Source: Cupriavidus sp. D384
Lineage (GTDB): Bacteria; Pseudomonadota; Gammaproteobacteria; Burkholderiales; Burkholderiaceae
Assembly (NCBI RefSeq): GCF_001652915.1
Contig: NZ_BBQI01000008.1
Span: forward strand, 85,414 to 149,413
Direction: 5' to 3'
DNA length: 64,000 nt
Translations under genes and position numbers: made by a program
The notes under the pieces: generated by a model
Told to the model about the DNA's origin: nothing
The model's database searches: none
Seen by the model: only the letters and a program-made list of their open reading frames with translations
Shown: piece after piece, positions 45,304 to 54,010 of the stretch
Layout: each line of letters starts with the position of its first letter
Numbering within the stretch: the first letter of the stretch is position 1

Positions 45304-47357
45304 TGCGGGTTATGCCTGGAACGTTGACCAAGATCCTGAAGCGCGGCGATGCGCGGAAGGATCTGCGCTTCGCGGCTCATCTCTCGCAGGATGACATTCC
45401 TGCCGCGCCTCGCCATCGCGCGAAGCGCTTCACGTTCATCTGCGTAATGCAGCAGCCTGCCGGCGATGGCTTCGGCATCGCGATCGATCTGCTCGAAGTC
45501 GCTGCCGTTTTCAAAGATCGGCTTGCCTTCCAGGGTGGCGTTCAAACCTTCGAAGTCGGACAGGAACATTGCCGCTCCGCACAGGCTGGCCTCGACGCAG
45601 CAGGTCGTGGGAAAGCCATCGAACGAACCCCTGCCATCATTGAGGCGGAAACCAGAGATGTTGGGGGATACGATCACGTCCATCTGCCCGTAGAACACCG
45701 GGAAGAAATCGCTCGGCTGGATACCGTGAAACTGGATCCGTGCGCCTGGCTTGAGGGGAATGGTCTCGGCGTCGAAGCCACCCACCACGTGGAAGTAGAT
45801 ATCGTCACGATCGCGGAGATGCTCGGCCAGCGCGACAAACACGTCGTAGCCTTTCTCCACGCCCGTGGCACTGTAGCGCTGGGCCACAAAGCAGACATGC
45901 AGGGCTTCGCGGGCGGTGTCGCGCGCTGCCAGCATAGCCTCGGTGCCCGTCAGGTCGAAGCACATCGGTACGACGCCCCCAAAAAGGTGCAATAGCCTAT
46001 CAGGCTCACAAAACTGGTTGTCCAGAAGGTAGCGGTAAGTAAGGTTTTGAGTGGTAATGATCTTCCCAAGCCGCGAGTTATCGCACAGGCGCCGCAGCTT
46101 GTGGTCCGAATTGGCGTCCGCCAGTTCGAAACCACCGCCCGGATACAACGTGAAGGCAAAGGTATCAACACCGGCGTTGGCACGCTCGGAGAAGAACAGG
46201 TTCGCATTGTTCAGGAACACGCAGTAGCCAACGGCTGCGGTCACCGGCTGCCCGCGATAGAGTTCGATCCGGCGCGGATCCGTACCGCTCTCCGCAGCAA
46301 ACTGGCGCGCCATATCGGCAAAAGTTTCGGTCTGGTGCAGATGCTTGATATCCCAGATCGATGACTGGATCCGGCTATCTGGCAGTTCACGCAAGTAAGC
46401 CGAAAATTCTCCAAAACGGAAACTCGACAAACGCGACGGAAAGCTGGTGTCGAACAACTGGATGGCCGCATCGGAACCGAGCGCGGGAGCCGCGTTGGCG
46501 ATACCCAATGCCAGTTCCATCTCAATTGCTCGCACAGCTTCAATGACCGTGGGACGATCATCGTCCCGCGCCACAGCCTCTCTGAAGGCGACGAGCGCTT
46601 CATCCAGACGTCCCAGCGCGCGCAACACGAGGCCAAGATTTCCGTTGTCTGAAAATGTATCCGGCGCGGTGTAACGGCTTTGCTCCCAGGCAAGCACGGC
46701 CTTGGTCAACTCACCTTTTACCCAGAGCCGCTCGGCAAGGGAATTCAGCATCGGTGGCAAGATGGATCTGGCCAGCGTCGGCGACAGCATGCCGGTGGCA
46801 CGGCGCGCCGAGGCCAAGTCACCTTTGGCGGCATTGCGTATGGCGTTCAGCGCGAGCGCCACCGGATTGACCCGATCACGGTCCAATACGCGAGAAATTG
46901 CCGCGTCCAGCCCGGGATCCGTCACGTCGACAAACTGGCGCCCTTCCTTCCAACCCCAGCGGACAAAATGCTCCAGTGCATTGACGCCTGCGGCCGCCAC
47001 ATCCGGATTCAGTGTCAGATAGACACGCGGATCAAAAATCGGGGAAGGCTGCAAACCTGATCTCTCGCCATGTGCCAGATAATGTTCCAGCAACGTTGGC
47101 GCGGCTCCCGCGCCCTGTACGCCCACCTGCGTCAGGTAGAACGCCGAGTCGAACACCGGATTCGGATCGGCGTCGGCTGATGCGCCTACCCGGGCATAGT
47201 GTTCAACGGGAGCCAATGAGCCCAGAGCTGCGCCATGACGCTGTCGATAATAATCAGCGTCCACAAGCTCCGCCAGTGCACTTCCGGCACCCGTAGCGGG
47301 GTGCCCGGACGAATGCACGCCGCGACGCTCCTTCAGCCAGCGAAAGAAACTGCGCAT
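45300..47357 (-). CDS. Large glycosyltransferase: N-terminal repeats, TPR-like region and GT-B C-terminus
   Basis: A 685-residue protein. Residues 31-140 carry one copy of the three-unit module found twice in the next gene (VDADYYRQRHG...VEHYARVG; VFDSAFYLTQ...[31 protein letters not shown]...EGR). Residues about 185-300 are helical with a TPR-like repeat (LGLVLRALGRLDEALVAFREAV). The C-terminal half resembles a GT4/GT1-type domain: VCFVAQRYSATGVEKGYDVFVALAEHL, FHVVGGFDAETIPLKPG, then CVEASLCGAAMFLSDFEGL as sugar-nucleotide site. Start and stop overlap its neighbours closely (ATGA-like junction with the GT61 gene). Family assignment beyond GT-B is uncertain. Confidence 0.78.
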   Translation of the reverse strand: MRSFFRWLKERRGVHSSGHPATGAGSALAELVDADYYRQRHGAALGSLAPVEHYARVGASADADPNPVFDSAFYLTQVGVQGAGAAPTLLEHYLAHGERSGLQPSPIFDPRVYLTLNPDVAAAGVNALEHFVRWGWKEGRQFVDVTDPGLDAAISRVLDRDRVNPVALALNAIRNAAKGDLASARRATGMLSPTLARSILPPMLNSLAERLWVKGELTKAVLAWEQSRYTAPDTFSDNGNLGLVLRALGRLDEALVAFREAVARDDDRPTVIEAVRAIEMELALGIANAAPALGSDAAIQLFDTSFPSRLSSFRFGEFSAYLRELPDSRIQSSIWDIKHLHQTETFADMARQFAAESGTDPRRIELYRGQPVTAAVGYCVFLNNANLFFSERANAGVDTFAFTLYPGGGFELADANSDHKLRRLCDNSRLGKIITTQNLTYRYLLDNQFCEPDRLLHLFGGVVPMCFDLTGTEAMLAARDTAREALHVCFVAQRYSATGVEKGYDVFVALAEHLRDRDDIYFHVVGGFDAETIPLKPGARIQFHGIQPSDFFPVFYGQMDVIVSPNISGFRLNDGRGSFDGFPTTCCVEASLCGAAMFLSDFEGLNATLEGKPIFENGSDFEQIDRDAEAIAGRLLHYADEREALRAMARRGRNVILREMSREAQILPRIAALQDLGQRSRHNPQ
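46938..47267 (-). repeat. Protein repeat module, single copy in the 685-residue glycosyltransferase
   Basis: Encodes residues 31-140, three units in the same order as both copies in the GT61 protein, ending in LEHFVRWGWKEGR. Confidence 0.65.
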
Positions 47358-47438
47358 GGTCTTCCCTGTTGAGTCGTTTGCGCCATCGAGGCTCTGCGGC
47401 CCTTGGCGTTAATCCTATGGCTTGATACGGAGGCAGGG

Positions 47439-48176
47439 CTAACCCTGTGTCTGCTTGTACAGCTCGATGACTTCTTCGGGAGAACCGTCCCCAATGACCT
47501 GTCCCTGCTTCAGCAAAATCATCCTGTTGCAGATCGACTGCAACAGGTTCATGTCGTGCGAGACGCAGACCATGATATTGGAACGATCGATAAATTCGGT
47601 CATGCGCTTCTGCGCACGCTGCACGAACGTGGCATCACCGCCCGCGAATACTTCGTCGAGAATCAGGATCTCGGGGTGCACTGCTGTGGCAATGGCGAAC
47701 CCTAGCTTCATGTACATCCCGGTCGAATAGTATTTGACGGGCGTGTCGATAAATTCCTCGAGCCCCGTGAAATCGATGATTTCCCGTTCAAGACTTTCAA
47801 GTTGCTTCTTGCTGTAACCCAGGATGCCACCGCTGAAATAGATGTTCTCCCGGCCGCTGAATTCGAGGTTGAAACCCGCGCCAATTTCCAGCAGCGGCGC
47901 CACCCGCCCATCCACGCTAATGGAACCTTGCTGGGGCGTATAGATCTTGCAGATCGTCTTCAACAGCGTGCTCTTGCCAGCACCGTTGTGTCCGATGATA
48001 CCGACGCGGTCGCCTCGCTCGATCGTCAGGCTGACATTCTTCAGTGCCCAGAAATCGGTGTGTCCACCGTGACTCTTGCCCCGCAGGAAATTGGTGACAT
48101 AGTCCTTCAAAGCGGGACTCGTGTCGTGATAAAGACGGAATCGGAGAGACACGTCCGAAACTTCGATTCGAGACAT
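47439..48176 (-). CDS. wzt: Polysaccharide ABC exporter, ATP-binding subunit
   Basis: A 245-residue ATPase of the Wzt/KpsT/TagH group that powers export of lipid-linked or phospholipid-linked polysaccharide. Walker A is GHNGAGKST (residues 62-70), the signature is YSTGMYMKLGFAIA, Walker B is ILILDEVFAGGD and the switch histidine is in VCVSHDMN. The protein ends at LYKQTQG and so lacks the C-terminal carbohydrate-binding domain of E. coli O9a Wzt; export should not depend on chain-terminator recognition by this subunit. It follows wzm by three bases. Confidence 0.93.
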   Translation of the reverse strand: MSRIEVSDVSLRFRLYHDTSPALKDYVTNFLRGKSHGGHTDFWALKNVSLTIERGDRVGIIGHNGAGKSTLLKTICKIYTPQQGSISVDGRVAPLLEIGAGFNLEFSGRENIYFSGGILGYSKKQLESLEREIIDFTGLEEFIDTPVKYYSTGMYMKLGFAIATAVHPEILILDEVFAGGDATFVQRAQKRMTEFIDRSNIMVCVSHDMNLLQSICNRMILLKQGQVIGDGSPEEVIELYKQTQG

Positions 48177-48179
48177 CGC

Positions 48180-48950
48180 TTATAGCCTAAAGATGAGTTT
48201 GTTTTCGTACAGGCGGAAGATTTTTAGGCCAATGACTAGGCTGAAAAACGCCAGCGCTGTCGCGATGCCGATCGCTTGCAGAGAGGGGAATTGAGAGGCA
48301 TAGATCGGTGCGCGGAACAGTTCGATGTAGTAAAGCATCGGGTTCAGCACGATTACCTTTTGCAGCTTGGGTGAGATGGCATCGATCTGGTACATGATCG
48401 GCGTCACGAAAAACCAGGCCTGCAACATCACACCAATCAGGTGCTGCATGTCGCGGAAATAAACGATGATAACCGCCAGCGCAAACGACAGGCCCAACGA
48501 AAAGACGTAGAGCAGTGCAAACGCAACTGGCAGGAAAATCAATGCGACACTGATCTTCGCGCCAACGAAAAAGGCGATCACGAACAGGGCACAAAGGCTG
48601 AACAGCGAGTCGAGCAGGATACCGGTCGACGTGGCTACCGGGAAAATGACCTTCGGGATATAGATCTTCTTCAGCAGCCCTTCGTTGCCCACGATCGACG
48701 CGCCCGCCTGCACCAGCGTGCTCGAAAAGAGCGTCCAGGGAACCGTGCCCGCAAGAAGAAAAATCGCGTAATCGCGCAGGCCGAACCGGAAAATGTGCGA
48801 AAACACCAATGCTGTGATGCCCATCATCAGCAATGGGTTCAGCACTGTCCACAAGTAGCCGAAGATTGTGCGCCGATAACGGGTCAGCAGTTGTTGCATC
48901 ACCAGTTGAGAAACAATCTGGCGATAGTTGTAAATCTCACTAAGAATCAT
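48180..48950 (-). CDS. wzm: Polysaccharide ABC exporter, membrane subunit
   Basis: A 256-residue ABC-2 permease with six hydrophobic helices. The N-terminal amphipathic segment SQLVMQQLLTRYRRTIFGYLWTVLNPLL is the typical cytosolic gate helix, and VYFRDMQHLIGVMLQAWFFVTPIMY is the conserved family region. It pairs with the Wzt-type ATPase three bases downstream. It is the first gene of block D; the 57-base gap to plsC contains a short A+T-rich stretch and may hold the promoter, though read-through from the pyrimidine operon and plsC is also possible. Confidence 0.93.
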   Translation of the reverse strand: MILSEIYNYRQIVSQLVMQQLLTRYRRTIFGYLWTVLNPLLMMGITALVFSHIFRFGLRDYAIFLLAGTVPWTLFSSTLVQAGASIVGNEGLLKKIYIPKVIFPVATSTGILLDSLFSLCALFVIAFFVGAKISVALIFLPVAFALLYVFSLGLSFALAVIIVYFRDMQHLIGVMLQAWFFVTPIMYQIDAISPKLQKVIVLNPMLYYIELFRAPIYASQFPSLQAIGIATALAFFSLVIGLKIFRLYENKLIFRL

Positions 48951-49007
48951 GGTGTAAGTTTCCGCCTCTAACGGCGACTTTTGAATATCAGTGCCCGCAA
49001 CCGATCA

Positions 49008-49862
49008 TTAGTCATAAAAAGTGATTTTTTCATCTCTTATAGGTGCAGGTTCATAGCCAGCGCCGTACGATACACTGGGCGACGATCTAGGAAAACCCCC
49101 GCAAACGTCACTCGTATGTGCAGCCTTTTCCGACTCGACGGTACCTAGTAAGCCCTGCACCGCACTGCGGCATGCCGCGCCCACCACACGTCGATCAACA
49201 CCTTCCGTGGCTATTTCACCCCCCGCCAGAATCTGAACTGTTATGGGCGGCGATTCCAGAATGTTGCTCATGGAATCCATCAACGTCAGGTCATCGATGT
49301 ACGCGGTGGCGGTCGTCAGGCTACGGGTGCTGGCGTCCAAATACCGCAGCGCCACAGGCTTTACGGGCGCTTTCGCGGACACTGCGGCCTGCAGCAGATT
49401 GGCGTGAAAGGGCAGCACCGTGGTGCCGTCACTTGTAGTGCCTTCGGGAAACACACAGACGATGTCCCCGTGCCCCAGGCATTCCGCGATATGGTGCAGT
49501 ACGCGGTGCGTATCCCGCTTCTTGCCACGCTCCAGAAAGACAGTCCCCGTTTGCACACACAGCCATCCAATCAAGGGCCAAGCGCGGATTTCCGATTTTG
49601 CAACAAATCGAAACGGCCGCCACACATTCAGCACAAAGATGTCGAGCCACGAAATATGGTTTGCGACGACCAAGGCGCCACGTGACGGCAAAGTGTCTCG
49701 GGGAATTTCGACGGAGATGCCGCAGAGGGCGAGGAGCATCCGTGACCACCGCTGGATATGGTGGTGTCGCGCCTCGGGCCCCAGCCAAGGAAATACAACG
49801 CTGCAAAACAACATCCCGCGCAGCAGATGCAATCCCAGCCGCAGCTTGCGTAACCAGATCAT
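49008..49862 (-). CDS. plsC: 1-acyl-sn-glycerol-3-phosphate acyltransferase
   Basis: Inner-membrane acyltransferase that makes phosphatidic acid from lysophosphatidic acid. In the 284-residue protein the catalytic HX4D motif is NHISWLD, followed by FRFVAKSEIRAWPLIGWL and the substrate motif FPEGTTSDG. The N-terminus has a hydrophobic stretch (LHLLRGMLFCSVVFPWL). The ATG at 49862 was taken; two upstream codons from a TTG are also open. The last 45 residues are not part of the family and are serine- and proline-rich. It lies 43 bases after pyrC' on the same strand. A role in lipid supply for glycans is possible but unproven. Confidence 0.9.
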   Translation of the reverse strand: MIWLRKLRLGLHLLRGMLFCSVVFPWLGPEARHHHIQRWSRMLLALCGISVEIPRDTLPSRGALVVANHISWLDIFVLNVWRPFRFVAKSEIRAWPLIGWLCVQTGTVFLERGKKRDTHRVLHHIAECLGHGDIVCVFPEGTTSDGTTVLPFHANLLQAAVSAKAPVKPVALRYLDASTRSLTTATAYIDDLTLMDSMSNILESPPITVQILAGGEIATEGVDRRVVGAACRSAVQGLLGTVESEKAAHTSDVCGGFPRSSPSVSYGAGYEPAPIRDEKITFYD

Positions 49863-49905
49863 CGTCAAACCCCGGTAGCCTGTCAGGCGATCAGCGAGCC
49901 GCCGG

Positions 49906-51180
49906 TCAGCGCTGCTCGTACACGACCTGGCCGTCGACCAGCGTCATGCGCACGCGCCCTTCCATTTCGTAGCCAAGCCACGGCGAATTCTTGCCCTGGC
50001 TCTTCAGTGCCGAACGCTCCACTTTCCACATCTGCTTCGGATCGAACACGCAGATGTCGGCGGCGGTGCCAGTGGTCAGCGACCCGGCATGCAAGCCAAT
50101 CACGCGAGCCGGATCGCTCGTGATGCGGGCCAGCGCCTTCACCAGCGGCACGTTGTGCTCGGCAGCCCAGCGCAGCGTCAGCGGCAGCAGCAGTTCCAGC
50201 CCGGTGGCGCCCGGCGTGGCTTCGGCAAACGGCAGCAGCTTCTCGTCGTCATCCACCGGAGTGTGGTCGGAACACAACGCATCGATCGTGCCATCGGCCA
50301 GCGCCGCCACGATGGCATCGCGGTCGCGCCCGCTGCGCAGCGGCGGCGTAAAGCGCATCTGGCTATTGAAGAAGCCTATGTCCATGTCGGTCAGCGACAC
50401 ATGGTGGATGTTCACGTCACAGGTCACCGCCAGCCCTTCCTTGCGAGCCTGGCGCACCAGTTCCAGCCCAGCCGCCGACGACAGGCGGCACAGGTGAACG
50501 CGCGCGCCCGTGGCACGCATCAGTTCGAAGATGGTATGCAGACGCACCGTTTCGGCGATCACCGATACGCCCGACAGGCCCAGCCGCGACGCCACCGCAC
50601 CACTGGCCGCCACGCCGCCGCCCAGGAACGGGTCCTCGGGGCGCAGCCACAGCGTAAAGCCGAATGTCTGCGCGTATTGCATCGCGCGCTGCAGGACCTT
50701 GGTGTCCTCGATTGGCATCTCGGCCTGGCTGAAGCCGACGCAGCCGGCTTCGGTCAATTGACCCATTTCGGTCAACGCCTTGCCCTTCAGGCCCACCGTC
50801 AGCGCACCCAGCGGATAGACGTGGGTCTGGTTCAGCCGGCGCGCACGGAACTTGAGCATCTCGACCAGGCCCGGTTCATCGAGCACGGGGTCCGTGTCGG
50901 GCGGGCAGACCAGGCTGGTCACACCGCCGGCAGTGGCTGCGGCCACTTCGGATTCGAGCGTCGCCTTGTATTCGTAGCCTGGCTCGCGCAGGCGCGCGGA
51001 CAAGTCCACCAGACCCGGGCACACGATCAGTCCGCGGGCGTCGATGGTCTTGTTGGCGTTGAAATCGGCAGGCGCCTGGCCCACGCCGACGATCTTGCCG
51101 GCGGCGATATACAGGTCCTGTTTGGCGTCGACGTTCGCGGCCGGATCGATCAGGCGGCCACCCTGGATTTGAATCTTCAT
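49906..51180 (-). CDS. pyrC': Dihydroorotase-like protein without the HxH metal motif
   Basis: A 424-residue amidohydrolase-fold protein of the class I dihydroorotase family. Active enzymes have a DxHxHxREPG motif for zinc; here residues 59-68 read DLSARLREPG, so both histidines are replaced (Ser61, Arg63). Other segments are retained, such as CDVNIHHVSLTD and ALCSDHTPVDDDEKLLPF. This matches the inactive PyrC' of Pseudomonas, which forms a structural complex with aspartate transcarbamoylase. The gene follows pyrB directly in the same operon order. A catalytic dihydroorotase should exist elsewhere in the genome. Confidence 0.88.
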   Translation of the reverse strand: MKIQIQGGRLIDPAANVDAKQDLYIAAGKIVGVGQAPADFNANKTIDARGLIVCPGLVDLSARLREPGYEYKATLESEVAAATAGGVTSLVCPPDTDPVLDEPGLVEMLKFRARRLNQTHVYPLGALTVGLKGKALTEMGQLTEAGCVGFSQAEMPIEDTKVLQRAMQYAQTFGFTLWLRPEDPFLGGGVAASGAVASRLGLSGVSVIAETVRLHTIFELMRATGARVHLCRLSSAAGLELVRQARKEGLAVTCDVNIHHVSLTDMDIGFFNSQMRFTPPLRSGRDRDAIVAALADGTIDALCSDHTPVDDDEKLLPFAEATPGATGLELLLPLTLRWAAEHNVPLVKALARITSDPARVIGLHAGSLTTGTAADICVFDPKQMWKVERSALKSQGKNSPWLGYEMEGRVRMTLVDGQVVYEQR

Positions 51181-51337
51181 GTCTAGTTCGCTGGCGTCTA
51201 TTCGGTTTTTGGTTTGCCGCCTTGGGAGGCGCTATCAAAAGGAAGCGAAGCGGTTCTGGCTAGGCGCGCGGCCGCAGACAGTACAAGTGGTACGGCAAGG
51301 TCGCGCAACGACGCCAGAATCATTTTGATAGTGACTC

Positions 51338-52309
51338 TTAGTCGTTATTTCCAGCCACGATGCCCATGACGGCCATTCGTACCGCGATGCCGAAGGTCAC
51401 CTGGTTCAGGATCACCGACTGCGGGCCATCGGCCACGGCGGAATCGATCTCCACGCCGCGGTTCATCGGGCCCGGGTGCATCACAATGGCATCCGGCTTG
51501 GCCAGCGCCATGCGCTCCGGCGTCAGGCCGTAGGCCTTGAAGTATTCCTGCGCCGACGGCAGCAGCGCGCCGCTCATCCGCTCGTTCTGCAGGCGCAGCA
51601 TGATCACCACGTCCACGCCCTTCAGGCCTTCTTCCATGTTGTGGAAGACGCGCACGCCCATCTGCTCCAAGCCCGACGGCAGCAGCGTGCGCGGGCCGAT
51701 GGCGCGCACTTCGGGCACGCCCAGCGTGGTCAGCGCGTGGATGTCGGAACGGGCCACGCGCGAGTGCAGGATGTCGCCGACGATGGCTACCGTCAGGTTC
51801 GTGAAGTCTTTCTTGAAATGCCGGATCGTGTACATGTCCAGCAGGCCCTGCGTCGGGTGCGCATGGCGGCCGTCGCCGGCGTTGATCACGTGGACGTGCG
51901 GCGCCACGTGTTCGGCGATCAGGTACGGCGCGCCCGAACTGGCATGGCGCACCACGAACATGTCGGCCGACATCGCCGACAGGTTGTTGATGGTGTCCAG
52001 CAGCGACTCGCCCTTGCTGGTCGACGACGCATTGATATTGAGGTTCAGCACGTCCGCCGACAGACGCTTGGCGGCAATCTCGAACGTGGTGCGTGTCCGC
52101 GTGGAGTTCTCGAAGAACAGGTTGAACACGCTCTTGCCGCGCAGCAGCGGCACCTTCTTCACATCGCGGTCGGAATCGGACAGCGAAACGAACTGGCTGG
52201 CGGTGTCAAGGATGTGCGTGATCATGTCACGCGACAGCCCCTCGATCGACAACAGGTGCTTGAGCTCGCCGTTCCTGGTGAGCTGCGGGTTGCGGAACAT
52301 CTTGGTCAT
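51338..52309 (-). CDS. pyrB: Aspartate carbamoyltransferase, catalytic chain
   Basis: Forms carbamoyl aspartate from carbamoyl phosphate and aspartate, the first committed step of pyrimidine synthesis. The 323-residue chain has the carbamoyl-phosphate site STRTR (69-73) in [34 protein letters not shown], and the aspartate loop [16 protein letters not shown]. No regulatory-chain gene (pyrI) is present, consistent with the class that pairs with an inactive dihydroorotase. It lies between pyrR and pyrC' on the same strand. Confidence 0.96.
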   Translation of the reverse strand: MTKMFRNPQLTRNGELKHLLSIEGLSRDMITHILDTASQFVSLSDSDRDVKKVPLLRGKSVFNLFFENSTRTRTTFEIAAKRLSADVLNLNINASSTSKGESLLDTINNLSAMSADMFVVRHASSGAPYLIAEHVAPHVHVINAGDGRHAHPTQGLLDMYTIRHFKKDFTNLTVAIVGDILHSRVARSDIHALTTLGVPEVRAIGPRTLLPSGLEQMGVRVFHNMEEGLKGVDVVIMLRLQNERMSGALLPSAQEYFKAYGLTPERMALAKPDAIVMHPGPMNRGVEIDSAVADGPQSVILNQVTFGIAVRMAVMGIVAGNND

Positions 52310-52401
52310 GGGCAGGTGGGTCGGGCGCGGGTTCGGTCTGGCGGATTCAGTCTGGGTACGGCTTCGGTGCTTGACGTTCTGACGGCGTCTCGGGTTGACA
52401 C

Positions 52402-52926
52402 TCAGGTGCGCGCTTCGGTTGAAAAGGCAAAGCGCGTCGCGGCGCCTTCGCCCTGGCGCGACAGCACCAGCGTCTTGTCCTGGGGCAGCTCGACGGTCGC
52501 GGCAGCATAGTCGGCGGCAAACGGCAGTTCGCGGCCGCCGCGGTCAGCCAGCACGGCCAGCGCCACGCGCGCCGGCCGGCCGTAGTCGAACAGTTCGTTC
52601 ACAGCGGCGCGGATCGTGCGGCCCGTGGCCAGCACATCGTCGATCAGCAGCACGTTGCGATCTTCCACGGAAAACGGCAGCGTGGTGGGCTGGGCCTGGC
52701 TGTGCAGGCCCTTCTTGGCGTAGTCGTCGCGATGGAAAGCCACATTGATCACGCCGTGCTCGCCCAGCTTCAGGTCCGCCGCCAGCCGTTCGGCAATCCA
52801 GGCACCGCCGGAATGGATGCCAGCCACGGACCAGCGCGCGCGGTCGCCGGATGGCATCAGGGCCTGGGCCTGGTCGCGTAGCGCGTGGTATAGCGCCTCG
52901 GCGTCGGGTGTGGAGGTCTGGGTCAT
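52402..52926 (-). CDS. pyrR: PyrR-type uracil phosphoribosyltransferase / regulator
   Basis: A 174-residue type I phosphoribosyltransferase. The PRPP-binding loop is [18 protein letters not shown] and the N-terminal loop is [15 protein letters not shown]. In Bacillus this family attenuates pyr mRNA; in pseudomonads it regulates pyr expression in other ways. No clear PyrR-binding leader RNA was seen before pyrB. The start at 52926 overlaps the ruvX stop (ATGA); a 39-codon upstream frame extension was rejected. Confidence 0.92.
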   Translation of the reverse strand: MTQTSTPDAEALYHALRDQAQALMPSGDRARWSVAGIHSGGAWIAERLAADLKLGEHGVINVAFHRDDYAKKGLHSQAQPTTLPFSVEDRNVLLIDDVLATGRTIRAAVNELFDYGRPARVALAVLADRGGRELPFAADYAAATVELPQDKTLVLSRQGEGAATRFAFSTEART

Positions 52927-53360
52927 AGCGGGATTTCGTCGAAATACTGTTGCAGGATGATCCGTGCGGCCTCGGCATCCAGCGCACCACGTTTGGCCCC
53001 GGCCATCGAGGCGGCGCGCGATGAATAGCGCTCGTCCACCCAATCCACGGGCAGGTTGTAGCGTCCGTTCAGCTGGTTACCAAAGCGACGTGCAAGTCGC
53101 ACCGAAGCCTGTTCCTCGTCGTCGGGGCCGGCATCGGGATTGACCGGCATGCCGACCACGAGCCGCACCGGCGACCATTCCTGAATCAGGGCGCCAACCG
53201 CGGCAAAGCGGGCCTCGACCGTCACGTTCGGGAGTATGGTGAGCGCGCTGGCTTGCCGGGTGATGAAATTCCCAAGCGCCACGCCGATTTTTTTCTCGCC
53301 ATAGTCGAAGGCGAGCACCGTGCCGTCGCGGGGCGTCTCGCGCCCCGCCTGCTCAGGCAT
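52923..53360 (-). CDS. ruvX: Putative pre-16S rRNA nuclease / Holliday junction resolvase
   Basis: A 145-residue RNase H-like protein of the YqgF/RuvX family, implicated in processing the 5' end of 16S rRNA and resembling RuvC. The catalytic acidic residue is in [16 protein letters not shown] (Asp19), then [15 protein letters not shown] and the C-terminal [11 protein letters not shown] with Asp. It overlaps pyrR by ATGA and is overlapped by the algH-type gene upstream by eight bases. The gene order algH-ruvX-pyrR-pyrB-pyrC' is a conserved set. Confidence 0.93.
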   Translation of the reverse strand: MPEQAGRETPRDGTVLAFDYGEKKIGVALGNFITRQASALTILPNVTVEARFAAVGALIQEWSPVRLVVGMPVNPDAGPDDEEQASVRLARRFGNQLNGRYNLPVDWVDERYSSRAASMAGAKRGALDAEAARIILQQYFDEIPL

Positions 53361-53934
53361 GCCCGGCCTCGCCCGACAGCATCGTCACGTCGATGCCAAG
53401 CAGGCGCACGGCAGCCGCGAAGCGTTCTTCGGGCGGCACGCTGAAAATGATTTCGGGATCGGCCTGGACGGTCAGCCAGCCGTTGCGGCTCAGTTCGTCC
53501 TCCAGCTGCCCGGCACCCCAGCCCGCGTAACCGAGCGTCAGCAGGAACCGGTGCGGGCCGCTGCCGTTGGCCACGGCTTCGAGCACGTCCTTGGAAGTGG
53601 TCATTTCCAGCCCGCCGGGCACCGCCAGCGACGACACATAGATGCCAACCGGGTCGTGCAGCACAAAGCCGCGTTCGGTCTGCACCGGGCCGCCAAAATA
53701 CACCGGCTGGTGGGCAACAGGCTGGATTTCGAGCTTGAGATCGATCTTGTCGAACAGCGTGGCCATGTCGATGTCGATCGGCCGGTTGATCACCAGGCCA
53801 AGCGCACCACGCTCGTTATGCTCGCAGAGGTAGACAACGGAACCCGAAAACGTCGGATCGGCCATGCCGGGCATGGCAATCAGGAACTGATTGGTGAGAT
53901 TGATAGAAGCTTCGGGCGTCGCCATGGCTTGCAT
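53353..53934 (-). CDS. YqgE/AlgH family protein
   Basis: A 193-residue protein of the UPF0301/AlgH family: [56 protein letters not shown] and [15 protein letters not shown]. AlgH was named for an effect on alginate genes in Pseudomonas, but its molecular function is not established. It is the first gene of the pyrimidine operon. The start may be the ATG at 53934 or the one at 53925 ([12 protein letters not shown]). Confidence 0.92.
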   Translation of the reverse strand: MQAMATPEASINLTNQFLIAMPGMADPTFSGSVVYLCEHNERGALGLVINRPIDIDMATLFDKIDLKLEIQPVAHQPVYFGGPVQTERGFVLHDPVGIYVSSLAVPGGLEMTTSKDVLEAVANGSGPHRFLLTLGYAGWGAGQLEDELSRNGWLTVQADPEIIFSVPPEERFAAAVRLLGIDVTMLSGEAGHA

Positions 53935-54010
53935 TCTACCAAATCGGACCCCGGCTGCTGGGGAAAACTTCTGCCCGCAAGCGCACTTTGCGGCGCCTGC
54001 CCGCCGGGGC

